Shown piece after piece: positions 43,564-52,209 of a DNA stretch of 64,000 nt. Source of the stretch: Rhodoferax sp. OV413 (GTDB taxonomy: Bacteria > Pseudomonadota > Gammaproteobacteria > Burkholderiales > Burkholderiaceae_C); contig CAMAWD010000019.1 in assembly GCA_945861785.1 (NCBI GenBank), positions 1 through 64,000 on the forward strand. The letters run 5' to 3'. Made by a program: the position numbers and the translations under genes. The first letter of the stretch is position 1. Every line of letters begins with the position of its first letter. Below the pieces are notes generated by a model that saw only the letters and a program-made list of their open reading frames with translations, had not been told where the DNA came from and searched no databases.

Positions 43564-44034
43564 TCAGGACTTGGTGGGCGGGGGGCCGCGGGCGCGCGTC
43601 GGCGCGGGGGCCAGTTGCGGCGCCGGGGTGGCCCGTACGGCAAGCACCGGTGCCAGCGGCAAAGGCGGCAACACCTGCGCCGTGACCAACGCCAAAAAAT
43701 CGGTATGGCTGGACTGGTCGAAAAGCCGGCATGTGGATTCGTCGTCGTGGCCGACGAACAGGCGCAGCAACCAGAAGGCACCGGGCTGGGCCGCAACGGG
43801 TTCATCCGCCTCGCCGTGGTCGCGGTGCTTGTGATCGTGGCCAAGTCCAGCGTCAGCGGCCAACCGGGGCCGCTCAAGCGCCCCATCCTGCGCGATTGTC
43901 ACCGCCCGAAAGTGCTGCCCATGCACCACGCTGTGCAGCAGCCCCTGGGACTGCGCCAGCACCAGGGCCACGGAGAAAGCCAGCAGCAGCGTTGCCACCC
44001 AGCGGCGCACCGCAATGACGCCGGGCCGGTTCAC
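43564..44034 (-). CDS. His-rich periplasmic protein in zur operon
   Basis: 156 residues from a GTG. An N-terminal hydrophobic segment (RRWVATLLLAFSVALVLAQ) is a signal or anchor, followed by LLHSVVHGQHFRAV and the metal-binding-looking GLGHDHKHRDHGEADEP, then FVGHDDESTCRLFDQSSHTD and a Pro/Ala-rich tail. Histidine and acidic residues suggest zinc buffering or delivery in the periplasm. Position corresponds to the periplasmic zinc-binding member (PA4063-like) of known Zur-controlled MacB-type operons, but sequence similarity is not something I can claim. No domain recognised. Confidence 0.65.
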   Translation of the reverse strand: MNRPGVIAVRRWVATLLLAFSVALVLAQSQGLLHSVVHGQHFRAVTIAQDGALERPRLAADAGLGHDHKHRDHGEADEPVAAQPGAFWLLRLFVGHDDESTCRLFDQSSHTDFLALVTAQVLPPLPLAPVLAVRATPAPQLAPAPTRARGPPPTKS

Positions 44035-44056
44035 GGGATCGCTCCCGCCGAAAGAC

Positions 44057-44623
44057 CTACTTGACGCTGACCGCGTCGGTCACGCGGTAATACAGGCCAT
44101 AAGGATCGTCGAGCAGCACGAGGAACTTGCCCTCGACCACCACCGGTTCCAAGGAATAGGCCACCGGGGTCTTGGTCTTGACTTCGACCATGCTCTCCGG
44201 CCCGCCGGGCACGCAAAACCCGCAGGTCATAGGCACCGAGGTGAGCAGGAAATGTTTTTGCTTTTCGCCCGGTTCGAGCGGCATCATGAAACCCTGGATG
44301 CGCTGGGTTTTCTGGTTCAGGGCCATCTGGCCCATGGCGAACACCGGCAAGACCCTGTTCTTGTCGGTCTTGGTCTTGACTTCGGTCAGCACCGACCAAG
44401 GCACCACGTCGGCACGCGCCTGCAATCGCGGGAACGGGCTGTTGGCCCCATGCACACCGGCCCCGGTGCCACTCGGCAAAGGTGCACTCCGTTGCGCCTT
44501 GTCGGCAGTCGGGCTGCCGATCACCAGGCTGGAGCCACTGCCGGCAGGCAAGGGTGAACTGAGCTGGGCGATGGCCCCGACTGAACTGAGCAAAAGGACC
44601 AAAAACGGGACAACAACTCGCAT
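44057..44623 (-). CDS. DUF3299 periplasmic protein
   Basis: 188 residues. Signal peptide MRVVVPFLVLLLSSVGAIAQ, a Pro/Ser linker, then the DUF3299 core: VVPWSVLTEVKTK, LPVFAMGQMALNQKTQRIQGFMMPLEPGEKQKHFLLTSVPMTCGFCVPGGPESMVEVKTKTP and YSLEPVVVEGKFLVLLDDPYGLYYRV. The CGFC pair resembles a metal or redox site. DUF3299 genes occur with the FtsX-like permease/ATPase pair in Zur-regulated clusters (PA4063-PA4066 of Pseudomonas aeruginosa, from memory). Function unknown; participation in zinc-dependent periplasmic or membrane processes is likely. Confidence 0.75.
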   Translation of the reverse strand: MRVVVPFLVLLLSSVGAIAQLSSPLPAGSGSSLVIGSPTADKAQRSAPLPSGTGAGVHGANSPFPRLQARADVVPWSVLTEVKTKTDKNRVLPVFAMGQMALNQKTQRIQGFMMPLEPGEKQKHFLLTSVPMTCGFCVPGGPESMVEVKTKTPVAYSLEPVVVEGKFLVLLDDPYGLYYRVTDAVSVK

Positions 44624-44707
44624 GGCATTCTCCGGAAATATGAGGACGACTCAGCACCTTGGATGCCCATTGCGCCCACTGGTTCCCAGCCATTATCATG
44701 CGGGCGC

Positions 44708-44965
44708 TCAATGTTCGTGTTTCATGCCGCAGTACTTGCCGATCGCCATACCTTTGCAGGCTGCTTGCAGCTCCTTGTTGCAAACGTCCTCCTTCTTGCC
44801 GGTCTCCAGGCATTTGGCGGCTGCCTCGTGCGCGGCGGACATGGCGCGGTGGCGCGCGATGTCTGCCTTGGTTTCCTTGTCGCTGTGGGCCGTGGCGGCC
44901 CAGGCAGCCGCGCCGGTCAGGCACAGGGCGGTAATGGACACCAGTTTGGCAAAACGCTTGATCAT
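44708..44965 (-). CDS. Small secreted Cys/His protein in zur operon
   Basis: 85 residues. Signal peptide MIKRFAKLVSITALCLTGAAAWA, mature domain SDKETKADIARHRAMSAAHEAAAKCLETGKKEDVCNKELQAACKGMAIGKYCGMKHEH. Four cysteines in a helical hairpin spacing (CLETGKKEDVC...CKGMAIGKYC) and a C-terminal KHEH could form two disulfides plus a metal site. AAGGAGA six bases upstream of the ATG at 44965 supports translation. Located between the permease and DUF3299 genes. I know no named family; candidate new zinc-homeostasis protein. Confidence 0.72.
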   Translation of the reverse strand: MIKRFAKLVSITALCLTGAAAWAATAHSDKETKADIARHRAMSAAHEAAAKCLETGKKEDVCNKELQAACKGMAIGKYCGMKHEH

Positions 44966-44987
44966 TGAAAATCTCCTTCGGGGTTGA

Positions 44988-46193
44988 TCAGGAACGGGAA
45001 TTGAGCAGGGTCGTGACATCGAGCCGGTAGGCTCCCAGGGCGGGCAACAAGGCTGCGAGACTTGCCACGGCAAAGCCCAGCCCCACCACCCACCATTCGG
45101 CAGACAACCAGATCCAGCCGGTGAGCGGCAAGGAGCGCTCCGATTGCATCCAGGTGCCAGCCAGATGCGCCAGGCTGTGGCCCACCGCCAGCCCCAGCAC
45201 GATGGCCAGGCCAGCCAGCAACAGCGCTTCGCACCACACCAGGCCGGCCACCTTGGCCGGCGGCGCACCCAGCATGCGCAACATCGCCAGATCAGCCCGG
45301 CGCTCGCGCACCGCATTCCACAGGGCGATGAACACGCTCAGGCCCGCAGTCAGCAGCAGCACGGCACCAAAACCGCGCAGCACATCGGTGCCCACACCGA
45401 CCATGCGCAACAGGCGCGTGACCTCCACCGCCGGCGCCGCCGCCTGCATCTCGGTGGTGGTGTTGACGAAACGCGGGAAGCTGACCGCCGCCAGCGGGCT
45501 CTTGTAGGTGATCAGCGCCATCGTCACTTCGCGCTCGGCCTCCATGATCTTCTGGTCTTCCTCGTCCAGCGCCGTGGCTTTTTCGTGCACCGTCCAGACC
45601 GACTCGGTGGCGGTAAGGATGAGGCGGTCCAGCACGCAACCACATGGGGCCAGCACACCGGCGACCTGGTAGGGGTTGTCGCCATGTTCATGTCCGCCTG
45701 CGCCCAGCCCGTGCGAGCCGATGAAACTGTTGCCAACCACCAGCCCTGTGTTCGCCGCCACCTGGGCGCCCAGCACCGCTTGCATCGGCGCATTCCACAG
45801 CCCGCCCTTTTGCAGGGTGGCGCCATAGTGGCTGGCATAGGCCGGTGTCGTGCCGACAATGCGAAAACCCCGGAACGTGTCGCCCAGGCTGATCGGGATA
45901 AGCCGCGCGATGCGTGCGTCTTTTTCGAGCTCCTGCACGGCAACCAACGGGATGTTGCCGGGCGGCACATCGATGTGGAACACCCCCGACAGGATCAGCT
46001 GCATCGGGCTGCCCTTGGCGCCCACCACCACGTCGATGCCCGCCAGGTCGCGCTCAAAGGCGCGGTCGAGCTGGGTGCTGACCAGCAGCAGGAAGGTGAT
46101 GGACCCCAGGCCCAGCGTCAGCAGCAGCAGGTTGAGGCCGGCCGCCAGTGGTCGGGCCAGCAGGTAGCGCCATGCGACGGACAGCATCTTCAT
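44988..46193 (-). CDS. FtsX/MacB-like ABC transporter permease
   Basis: 401 residues from the ATG at 46193 ([37 protein letters not shown]). N-terminal helix, large periplasmic MacB-core domain ([42 protein letters not shown]), then three C-terminal helices with the FtsX motif [17 protein letters not shown]. The periplasmic domain contains [32 protein letters not shown] with His and CGC residues, suggesting metal contact. Start overlaps the ATPase stop by four bases. Type VII ABC systems of this kind drive mechanotransmission rather than membrane passage. In the Zur-linked operon. Confidence 0.87.
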   Translation of the reverse strand: MKMLSVAWRYLLARPLAAGLNLLLLTLGLGSITFLLLVSTQLDRAFERDLAGIDVVVGAKGSPMQLILSGVFHIDVPPGNIPLVAVQELEKDARIARLIPISLGDTFRGFRIVGTTPAYASHYGATLQKGGLWNAPMQAVLGAQVAANTGLVVGNSFIGSHGLGAGGHEHGDNPYQVAGVLAPCGCVLDRLILTATESVWTVHEKATALDEEDQKIMEAEREVTMALITYKSPLAAVSFPRFVNTTTEMQAAAPAVEVTRLLRMVGVGTDVLRGFGAVLLLTAGLSVFIALWNAVRERRADLAMLRMLGAPPAKVAGLVWCEALLLAGLAIVLGLAVGHSLAHLAGTWMQSERSLPLTGWIWLSAEWWVVGLGFAVASLAALLPALGAYRLDVTTLLNSRS

Positions 46194-46855
46194 GCCGCGT
46201 TGCTCCCGGCCGGCATGGCCGCAGCCATCTCGCACACCACGGCGTGCGGCAGCGCCGCCGCCACGCGCGCGTCGTGGGTGGCGATCACCAGGCTGGCGCC
46301 AAGTCGGCCGGCCGTTCCCGCAAGCAGGTCGAGCGCCGATCCAGCCGCCACATCATCCAGGCTGGCTGTCGGTTCATCGGCCAGGATCACCCGTGGGCGC
46401 AGCAGCACCGCACGCGCCAGCGCCACCCGCTGCGCCTGCCCGCCCGAGAGCTGGCTGGGCCGCCGCGCGGCCAGATCCGCCAGACCCAGCGCCCCCAAGG
46501 CCTGCGCCACCGCTGCCGGGTTGTCCGGCACGCCAGCCGCCCACTGCGCCAGCGCCAGATTGCCAGTGACTGTCAACGCCTCGCTCAGATGCAGCCTTTG
46601 TGGCAGGAAACCGATGGCACTGGCGCGCCAGGCATCGGTCGCGAGTTGCTGCAACCGGCCCAGGTCCTGCCCCGCCACCACGATGCTGCCCCCGGCCGGG
46701 CGCAACAGGCCCGCAGCCAGTGCCAGCCACGTCGACTTGCCGGAACCGGACGGGCCCTTGAGCAGGAGCACCCCGCCCTGCGGCAGGTTCACGTCCGGAA
46801 ACCGCAACTCCGCACCTGCGCCATACCGGTAGGCCAGTTGATGGGTCTGGATCAA
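46190..46855 (-). CDS. LolD/MacB-like ABC transporter ATP-binding protein
   Basis: 221 residues. Walker [21 protein letters not shown], signature [20 protein letters not shown], Walker [15 protein letters not shown]-loop IATHDARVA. It pairs with the FtsX-like permease. I choose the TTG at 46855 ([17 protein letters not shown]), which overlaps the zur stop (TTGA) and has GGAG upstream; a TTG ten residues earlier (46885) is the alternative. Short N terminus and GYG-type sequence fit the LolD class. Confidence 0.87.
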   Translation of the reverse strand: MIQTHQLAYRYGAGAELRFPDVNLPQGGVLLLKGPSGSGKSTWLALAAGLLRPAGGSIVVAGQDLGRLQQLATDAWRASAIGFLPQRLHLSEALTVTGNLALAQWAAGVPDNPAAVAQALGALGLADLAARRPSQLSGGQAQRVALARAVLLRPRVILADEPTASLDDVAAGSALDLLAGTAGRLGASLVIATHDARVAAALPHAVVCEMAAAMPAGSNAA

Positions 46856-47340
46856 GCGGCGGTCTCCGTGGTGCCGCTGGCGCAATCACTGCAAACGCCG
46901 CGCAGTGCGACATCCATGCTCAACCCGGTGTAACCCAGGGCCTTGAGCGCCTCGATGGCGGTCTGCGCCGCCTTTTCCAGATCGCGTGAACTGGCCTGCA
47001 AGGCACCCGAAAGCGGGCTGTCGCGGTGGCAGCTCTGGCACTCGAAATGTGGGGTGGCATGCACGCTGGCAGGCATGGCCTGGTAGCGCCGCACACGCCT
47101 TGCATCCACACGGCACAACAGCAGGCCGACCTGGGTCAGCCGGTCGATCAGGCGGTACAGCGTCACGCGGTCCAGCGCTTCGGTCTGGTCGTCTTGCAGC
47201 GCCATCTGCAATTGCGCATGCGTGTAGCTGGTGTCTGGGTGCGCAAGCAACCAGCCCAGTACCAGGCGCGCTGCACTGGTACGCCGCAAGCCATGGGCGG
47301 AAAGCAGCGCGTCAATCGGGTCGTCAGGAAGTGGCGGCAT
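46852..47340 (-). CDS. zur: Zinc uptake regulator, Fur family
   Basis: 162 residues. Winged helix with TSAARLVLGWLLAHPDTSYTHAQLQMALQDDQTEALDRVTLYRLIDRLTQVGLL; the LDRVTLYRLIDRL recognition helix is typical of Fur/Zur. Structural zinc CxxC pairs are CQSC and CSDC, with HATPHFECQSCH. Zur represses zinc uptake when zinc is plentiful. It heads the leftward operon and is divergent from znuCBA; two candidate Zur boxes lie in the shared promoter, so autoregulation is expected. Confidence 0.93.
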   Translation of the reverse strand: MPPLPDDPIDALLSAHGLRRTSAARLVLGWLLAHPDTSYTHAQLQMALQDDQTEALDRVTLYRLIDRLTQVGLLLCRVDARRVRRYQAMPASVHATPHFECQSCHRDSPLSGALQASSRDLEKAAQTAIEALKALGYTGLSMDVALRGVCSDCASGTTETAA

Positions 47341-47390
47341 GGGTGACCTTGTAGCCAACGAGTAGTTCAAAAAAAGCACGGATGCGCATT

Positions 47391-47411
47391 TAATGCAACA
47401 AAGTTGCGTTA
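47391..47411. promoter_or_regulatory. Candidate Zur box 1
   Basis: TAATGCAAC-AAA-GTTGCGTTA: 9-base arms, eight of nine positions symmetric. Lies between the zur ATG (47340) and znu genes. A second 21-mer with the same layout starts 26 bases on. The repressor assignment is inferred from location and symmetry. Confidence 0.72.
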
Positions 47412-47416
47412 GACTA

Positions 47417-47437
47417 TATCGCAATCTGGTTGCATTA
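47417..47437. promoter_or_regulatory. Candidate Zur box 2
   Basis: TATCGCAAT-CTG-GTTGCATTA. It shares TA..GCAA...GTTGC.TTA with box 1, so both can be written as TA[AT][TC]GCAA[CT]-N3-GTTGC[GA]TTA. Box 2 overlaps the expected -10/+1 region of the znu promoter. Confidence 0.68.
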
Positions 47438-47494
47438 TGGCCCGATCCAGGGTCCAACAAACGAAATCTTCTGCTGTCACACCACTTCCACCGG

Positions 47495-47641
47495 ATGCCG
47501 AACACCCCCCCACCCCCCAAGAGCCGACGGCGCACCGTCCTTGCATGGCCGGCATGGCAACGGGTGCTCGCCGTCGTGCCGGCACTCGCCCTGCTCTGGC
47601 TGGGCGTCTTGTGGGCCACCGGGGAGACCGCTCCATGGTGA
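47495..47641 (+). CDS. Small single-pass membrane protein coupled to znuC
   Basis: 48 residues: MPNTPPPPKSRRRTVLAWP then AWQRVLAVVPALALLWLGVLWATGETAPW. Proline-rich start, a triple Arg and one transmembrane helix, N-inside by the positive-inside rule. Its stop (TGA 47639-47641) overlaps the znuC ATG (47635), so it is translationally coupled and within the first Zur-controlled transcript. Two earlier in-frame starts exist but fall inside the Zur boxes. Too short for most gene finders. Possibly a regulator or stabiliser of ZnuBC; unproven. Confidence 0.6.
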   Translation: MPNTPPPPKSRRRTVLAWPAWQRVLAVVPALALLWLGVLWATGETAPW

Positions 47642-48387
47642 CGCTGGACAACCTGACGGTGAGTTACCGGCAGCACCCGGCCCTGCACCACATCAGCGGC
47701 CATTTCGCGCCCGGATCCCTGACAGCGGTGGTAGGGCCCAATGGCGCCGGCAAGAGCACCTTGCTCAAGAGCATCGTCGGCTTGTTGCCCAGCGCCGGGG
47801 GCCGGTTGTCGGTGGTTCCACCGCGCGACCGCATCGCGTATTTGCCGCAGCTGAGCGAGATCGACCGCGGCTTTCCGATCAGCGTTTCCGATTGCGTCTT
47901 GCTCGGCTTGTGGCACGTGACGCGCGCCTCGGGCAACGTGACTGCGCAGATGCTGGAGCGCGTCACACAGGCCTTGCACGACGTCGGCCTGGACGGGTTC
48001 GAACGCCGCCCGATCGGCTCCTTGTCCAGCGGCCAATTGCAGCGAGTGATGTTCGCCCGCATGCTGGTGCAGGACGCCGATCTGATCCTGCTCGACGAGC
48101 CCTTTGCCGCAGTCGATGCGCGCACCAGCGCCGCGTTGATGCGCCTGGTGCTGGACTGGCACGCCCGCCAGCGCACCGTGATCGCGGTGCTGCATGACGA
48201 CACGCTGGTGCGTACGTTCTTTCCCGACACACTGCTCATTGCCCGCGAACTTGTGGGCTGGGGCTCCACGGCCAGCGTTCTGACCGAGCCCGGGCTCCGC
48301 CGCGCCCGCGCCATGGCGGAGGCCTGGGACGAATCCGCCGAAGTCTGCCGCGTCGACGACGACACGCCTGCCCGGGTGGCTGCGTGA
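47635..48387 (+). CDS. znuC: Zinc ABC transporter ATP-binding protein
   Basis: 250 residues from the ATG at 47635 (MVTLDNLTVSYRQHPALHHISG). Walker A GPNGAGKST, signature LSSGQLQRVMFARML, Walker B LILLDEPFAAVD. In a znuCBA operon divergent from zur, so zinc is the clear substrate. A longer reading from 47437 gives an unlikely N terminus and overlaps the small membrane protein. The C terminus extends beyond typical ZnuC, ending GWGSTASVLTEPGLRRARAMAEAWDESAEVC. Confidence 0.92.
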   Translation: MVTLDNLTVSYRQHPALHHISGHFAPGSLTAVVGPNGAGKSTLLKSIVGLLPSAGGRLSVVPPRDRIAYLPQLSEIDRGFPISVSDCVLLGLWHVTRASGNVTAQMLERVTQALHDVGLDGFERRPIGSLSSGQLQRVMFARMLVQDADLILLDEPFAAVDARTSAALMRLVLDWHARQRTVIAVLHDDTLVRTFFPDTLLIARELVGWGSTASVLTEPGLRRARAMAEAWDESAEVCRVDDDTPARVAA

Positions 48388-49268
48388 TGTCTGTCTTGAG
48401 CGTCATCAGCGAAAGCGTCATCGGCCCGTTCGCCGAATTCGCCTTCATGCGGCGTGCACTGGTGGCCACTCTGGCGCTGTCACTCAGCGCCACGCCGCTC
48501 GGTGTGTTCCTCACCCTGAGGCGCATGAGCCTGCTGGGCGATGCGCTGAGCCACGCGGTGCTGCCCGGTGTCGCGATCGGTTTCATGCTGTCGGGGCTGT
48601 CCCTGGCGGCGATGGCGATGGGCGGGGTTGTCGCTGGCATCGCCGTGGCGGCGCTGGCAGGCTTGGTGAGCCGTTCTACAGCGCTCAAGGAAGACGCCAG
48701 CCTGGCAGCCATGTACCTGTTGGCGCTGGCACTGGGGGTGACACTGATCTCAAGCCAGGGGACGCAACTCGACCTGCTGCACATCCTGTTCGGCAGTGCG
48801 CTGGGCGTCGACGACCAGGGCCTGCTGCTGGTTGCCGGCGTCGCCAGCGTCAGCCTTCTGGCACTGGCGGCGCTGTACCGCGGCCTGGTGCTGGAGAGCT
48901 TCGACCCGGTGTTCCTGGCCGCCGCCGGGCGTCGTGCCTGGATCTGGCAGCAGGGCTTCCTGATGTTGGTGGTGATCAACCTGGTGGCCGGCTTCCAGAC
49001 ACTGGGCACGTTGATGGCGGTCGGGCTGATGATGGTGCCGGCCGTGTCCGCACGCCTGTGGCACGACAACCTGCCGGCGCAGCTGGTCAATGCCAGCGCC
49101 CAGGCCATGGTGGCCGGCGCTTCCGGGCTGCTGTTGTCCTACCACTTGGACACGCCCTCGGGCCCCACCATCATTGGCTGCACTGGCGTTTTGTACGTGC
49201 TCTCGTTGCTGTTTGCACCCGGTGGCTGGTTGCCTCGATGGCTCCCGAACCGGCACCGGGTCGCCTGA
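48387..49268 (+). CDS. znuB: Zinc ABC transporter permease
   Basis: 293 residues, about eight helices. FMRRALVATLALSLSATPLGVFLTLRRMSLLGDALSHAVLPGVAIGFML is the ABC-3 family start (RRMSLLGDALSHAVLPG). The later EDASLAAMYLLALALGVTLIS, LDLLHILFGSALGVDDQGLLLVA, VGLMMVPAVSARLW and SGPTIIGCTGVLYVLSLLF are in order. The ATG at 48387 overlaps znuC's stop. Forms the membrane channel with ZnuC and receives zinc from ZnuA. Confidence 0.93.
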   Translation: MSVLSVISESVIGPFAEFAFMRRALVATLALSLSATPLGVFLTLRRMSLLGDALSHAVLPGVAIGFMLSGLSLAAMAMGGVVAGIAVAALAGLVSRSTALKEDASLAAMYLLALALGVTLISSQGTQLDLLHILFGSALGVDDQGLLLVAGVASVSLLALAALYRGLVLESFDPVFLAAAGRRAWIWQQGFLMLVVINLVAGFQTLGTLMAVGLMMVPAVSARLWHDNLPAQLVNASAQAMVAGASGLLLSYHLDTPSGPTIIGCTGVLYVLSLLFAPGGWLPRWLPNRHRVA

Positions 49269-49320
49269 TGGCCCGCCCCCCCGATCAACCCCTGCACTCC
49301 ACCCATCAAGGACATCTCCC

Positions 49321-50235
49321 ATGACATCCCCATTGCGCCGGCTCACACTGGGCCTTCTCGCATCGGCAGCCCTCCTGGCCGGCCCGGCCCAGGCCGCCGA
49401 CAAACTGCCCGTGACCGCCAGCTTCAGCATTCTTGGTGACCTGGTGGCGGTCGTGGGAGCAGACCGGGTCCGTGTGCTTTCCCTGGTCGGCCCCGACGAG
49501 GATGCCCATGTCTTCGAGCCCCGACCGGCGGATGCAAAGACGATCCTGCAGTCCAGGCTGCTGGTGATCAACGGGCTGGGTTTCGAGCCCTGGGCCCAAA
49601 AGCTGGCCAAATCAGCAGGCTACAAGGGGGACACAGTTATCGCCTCCAAGGGCGTCAAGCCGCGCGCAATGCACGGCGACAAAGGGCTTGGTCATGGCCA
49701 CGAGCATGCCGATCCCCACGCCTGGCAGAGCCCGAACAACGTAGCCCAGTACGTGCGCAACATCACGGCCGCCCTGATCAAGGTCGATCCTGCCGGCTCC
49801 GACACCTATGGCGCCAACCGCGACGCCTACATCCGGGAGCTGCAATCGCTGGACGCCTGGATCCGGACGCAATTGGCAAGCATCCCGGCCCCGCAACGCA
49901 AGGTCATCACCTCGCACGATGCGTTCGGTTACTTCGCGGCGGAGTACCAGCTGCGCTTTCTGGCTGCGCAGGGCGTATCCACCGAGAGCGCCCCGAGTGC
50001 CAAGGAGGTGGGAGAGCTGGTGCGTCAGATCAAGCGCGAAAAAATCCGCACTGTGTTCGTCGAAAGCATGAGCGACCCCAAGCTGGTCGCCCAGCTCGCC
50101 AAGGACGCTGGCGCGAGCGTGGGTGGCAGCCTGTATTCGGACGCCCTGTCCGCGGCCAACCAACCCGGCTCCACCTACCTGCTGATGATGCGCCACAACG
50201 TGACGCAACTGGTGCAGGGGATGAAGCAGAACTGA
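49321..50235 (+). CDS. znuA: Zinc ABC transporter substrate-binding protein
   Basis: 304 residues. Signal peptide MTSPLRRLTLGLLASAALLAGPAQAA; cluster A-I fold with VTASFSILGDLVAVVGADRVRVLSLVGPDEDAHVFEPRPADA (first zinc His), HAW in HADPHAWQSPNNVAQYVRNIT, ITSHDAFGYFAAEY and SLYSDALS. The flexible loop between strands is short but His-bearing (GHGHEHADPH), compared with the long His-rich loop of enteric ZnuA. Periplasmic zinc chaperone for ZnuBC. Gap of 52 bases to znuB. Substrate clear from context and motif. Confidence 0.93.
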   Translation: MTSPLRRLTLGLLASAALLAGPAQAADKLPVTASFSILGDLVAVVGADRVRVLSLVGPDEDAHVFEPRPADAKTILQSRLLVINGLGFEPWAQKLAKSAGYKGDTVIASKGVKPRAMHGDKGLGHGHEHADPHAWQSPNNVAQYVRNITAALIKVDPAGSDTYGANRDAYIRELQSLDAWIRTQLASIPAPQRKVITSHDAFGYFAAEYQLRFLAAQGVSTESAPSAKEVGELVRQIKREKIRTVFVESMSDPKLVAQLAKDAGASVGGSLYSDALSAANQPGSTYLLMMRHNVTQLVQGMKQN

Positions 50236-50536
50236 GGTTGTCCATGCTCCCGGAAAACAACGATCTGACAGCCGACCGCGCTCGCATTCTTCACGCGGCG
50301 CTTGAGCCAGCCAGCCTGCCTGACCTTGCCGCTGGAAGACCTGGCACTGACCAATGCGTCGCTGGTGATCTTCCGGGATTCGTCTTGCCACGGCGACCTG
50401 CCGCGCACGGATGTGATCGGGCCATTACGCGAACTTCGCCGACGCTTTGAGCCCCCAAGAACCGTGTCTGCATGGGTCTGCCGACCCGCTGACATCCTGT
50501 CCCGGCATACAGCACACACACAAAGGCCCGCGCACC
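50236..50536. other. Gene-free spacer, possibly a decayed gene
   Basis: 301 bases between znuA and the first COG0523 gene. Open frames here are short and shift: one begins MLPENNDLTADRARILHAALEPASL (from 50263 by frame), another overlaps it with [38 protein letters not shown]. Codon use looks protein-like in both, which would fit a frameshifted ~90-residue gene. I recognise no family. No Zur-box-like motif is in it. Confidence 0.35.
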
Positions 50537-51805
50537 GTGTCACCCCAGACTTCCCGCAGCTCCAAGGACTCCCGCCTGCCCGTCACCGTGTTGTCGGGCT
50601 TTCTGGGCGCCGGCAAAACGACCCTGCTCAACCATGTGCTGGCCAACCGCGAGGGCTTGCGGGTCGCGGTCATCGTCAACGACATGAGCGAGGTGAACAT
50701 CGATGCCAGGGTGGTCAACAACAGCGCCGCCAACGCTGGCGCGGCGCTGTCACGCACAGAAGAGAAGATGGTTGAAATGAGCAATGGCTGCATTTGCTGC
50801 ACCTTGCGAGAAGACCTGCTGCTGGAAGTGCGCAAGCTCGCAGCAGAGCGGCGTTTCGACTACCTGCTGATCGAGTCCACCGGCATTGGCGAGCCCATGC
50901 CAGTGGCGGCCACCTTTGACTTCGAAGACGAAAACGGCGACTCGCTCAATGACGTGGCGCGCATCGACACCATGGTCACGGTCGTCGATGCGTTGAACCT
51001 CCTGAGGGATTTCACGGGTCGGGATCTGCTGGCCCACCGGGGCGAAGTCGCGGGCGAGGACGACAACCGCAGCCTCGCCACGCTGCTGACCGAACAGATC
51101 GAGTTTGCAGACGTCGTGGTGGTGAACAAGATCGATCTGGTGGACCACCGCCGCCGCGCGGACGTCGCCGCGGTGATCAAGGCACTGAACCCGGCTGCTG
51201 AACTGGTGTTCACTGACCATGGCGAGTTGCCCCTTGCCTCCATCCTCGGCACCGGAAAATTCGACCTGGAACGCGCCAGTGCCATGCCTGGCTGGGCGCA
51301 AGAACTCGCAGGTCAGCACACCCCTGAAACCGAGGCGTACGGCGTCAGCAGTTTCGTACTGCGCAGCGTCGACCCGCTGCACCCTCAACGCTTTTCGGAA
51401 TTCATGGAGATGCCCTTGCCCGGCCTGCTCCGTGCCAAGGGTTATGTGTGGTTGGCGAGCCGCCCAGAGTGGGTCGTGAGTTACTCCCGCGCAGGCAACG
51501 TGGCCACCCATGAGCCGATGGGCCAGTGGTGGGCTGCCGTGCCGCATGCACGGTGGCCGGCCCCTGGCACCCCGGAGCGCGAAGGTATCCGCGACAACTG
51601 GAAAGAGCCCTATGGCGACCGAATCAACGAGGTCGTGTTCATCGGCGCCCAGATGGACCGCAGCGCCATCGAGCAGGCCTGGAAGGCCGCGCATCTGAAC
51701 TTCACCGAGACCCGCAAGGGCATGAAAGGCTGGGCCAGGCTGCGTGATCCTTTTCCAGCATGGCAACGCAAGGACGTAGCGGCGACGCTGAAGGGTATCA
51801 CTTGA
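50537..51805 (+). CDS. COG0523 (CobW/ZigA-type) GTPase, copy 1
   Basis: 422 residues from a GTG (AAAGG upstream). P-loop [18 protein letters not shown], Zn-binding CICC in [39 protein letters not shown]-terminal CobW_C domain ([58 protein letters not shown]). GTP-driven metallochaperone used under zinc starvation (ZigA/ZagA type). Its C terminus carries an extended WYP-like region as in longer COG0523 proteins. In the znu operon after a 300-base spacer. Overlaps the DUF1636 gene start. Confidence 0.92.
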   Translation: MSPQTSRSSKDSRLPVTVLSGFLGAGKTTLLNHVLANREGLRVAVIVNDMSEVNIDARVVNNSAANAGAALSRTEEKMVEMSNGCICCTLREDLLLEVRKLAAERRFDYLLIESTGIGEPMPVAATFDFEDENGDSLNDVARIDTMVTVVDALNLLRDFTGRDLLAHRGEVAGEDDNRSLATLLTEQIEFADVVVVNKIDLVDHRRRADVAAVIKALNPAAELVFTDHGELPLASILGTGKFDLERASAMPGWAQELAGQHTPETEAYGVSSFVLRSVDPLHPQRFSEFMEMPLPGLLRAKGYVWLASRPEWVVSYSRAGNVATHEPMGQWWAAVPHARWPAPGTPEREGIRDNWKEPYGDRINEVVFIGAQMDRSAIEQAWKAAHLNFTETRKGMKGWARLRDPFPAWQRKDVAATLKGIT

Positions 51806-52209
51806 GCACCGAGATATTGGTCTGTGTACTGTGCCGCCCGGCGGGGACAGCGCGCGAACTGCCGCGTGCCGGGCTGGCCTTGTTCGAAGTGGTGCATGAA
51901 GCAGGCTTGCGCGACGGCCAGCCCTTTGCGGTGCGGGCGATCGAATGCATGAGCGCCTGTGACCGGTCGTGCACTGTGGCAATACAGGCGCCTGGCAAGA
52001 CGACCTACCTGTTTGGCGGCCTGCTTCCCACGCTGGCGTACGCCAATGATGTGCTGGCCTGCGCGCGCCTGCATGAAAGCAGCCCTGATGGCTGGATGGC
52101 ACGCGAGTGCCGCCCGGGCACGTTGCGCGAGGGCATTCTGGCGCGTATTCCCGCTTCATTGGCGCTACCCCAACCAGGCAGTCTGACAGCTGCGCCGGAG
52201 ACGGCATGA
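51802..52209 (+). CDS. DUF1636 metal-binding protein
   Basis: 135 residues from a TTG overlapping the GTPase stop (ACTTGA); AAGGG lies six bases upstream. [26 protein letters not shown] opens with CVLCR, and [28 protein letters not shown] supplies two more Cys in the C-x2-C-like SACDRSC motif: the four-Cys pattern of DUF1636 (COG5469). Small thioredoxin/ferredoxin-like metal-binding protein. DUF1636 genes accompany COG0523 GTPases in zinc and cobalamin-metal clusters; may help load metal. Confidence 0.78.
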   Translation: MSTEILVCVLCRPAGTARELPRAGLALFEVVHEAGLRDGQPFAVRAIECMSACDRSCTVAIQAPGKTTYLFGGLLPTLAYANDVLACARLHESSPDGWMARECRPGTLREGILARIPASLALPQPGSLTAAPETA

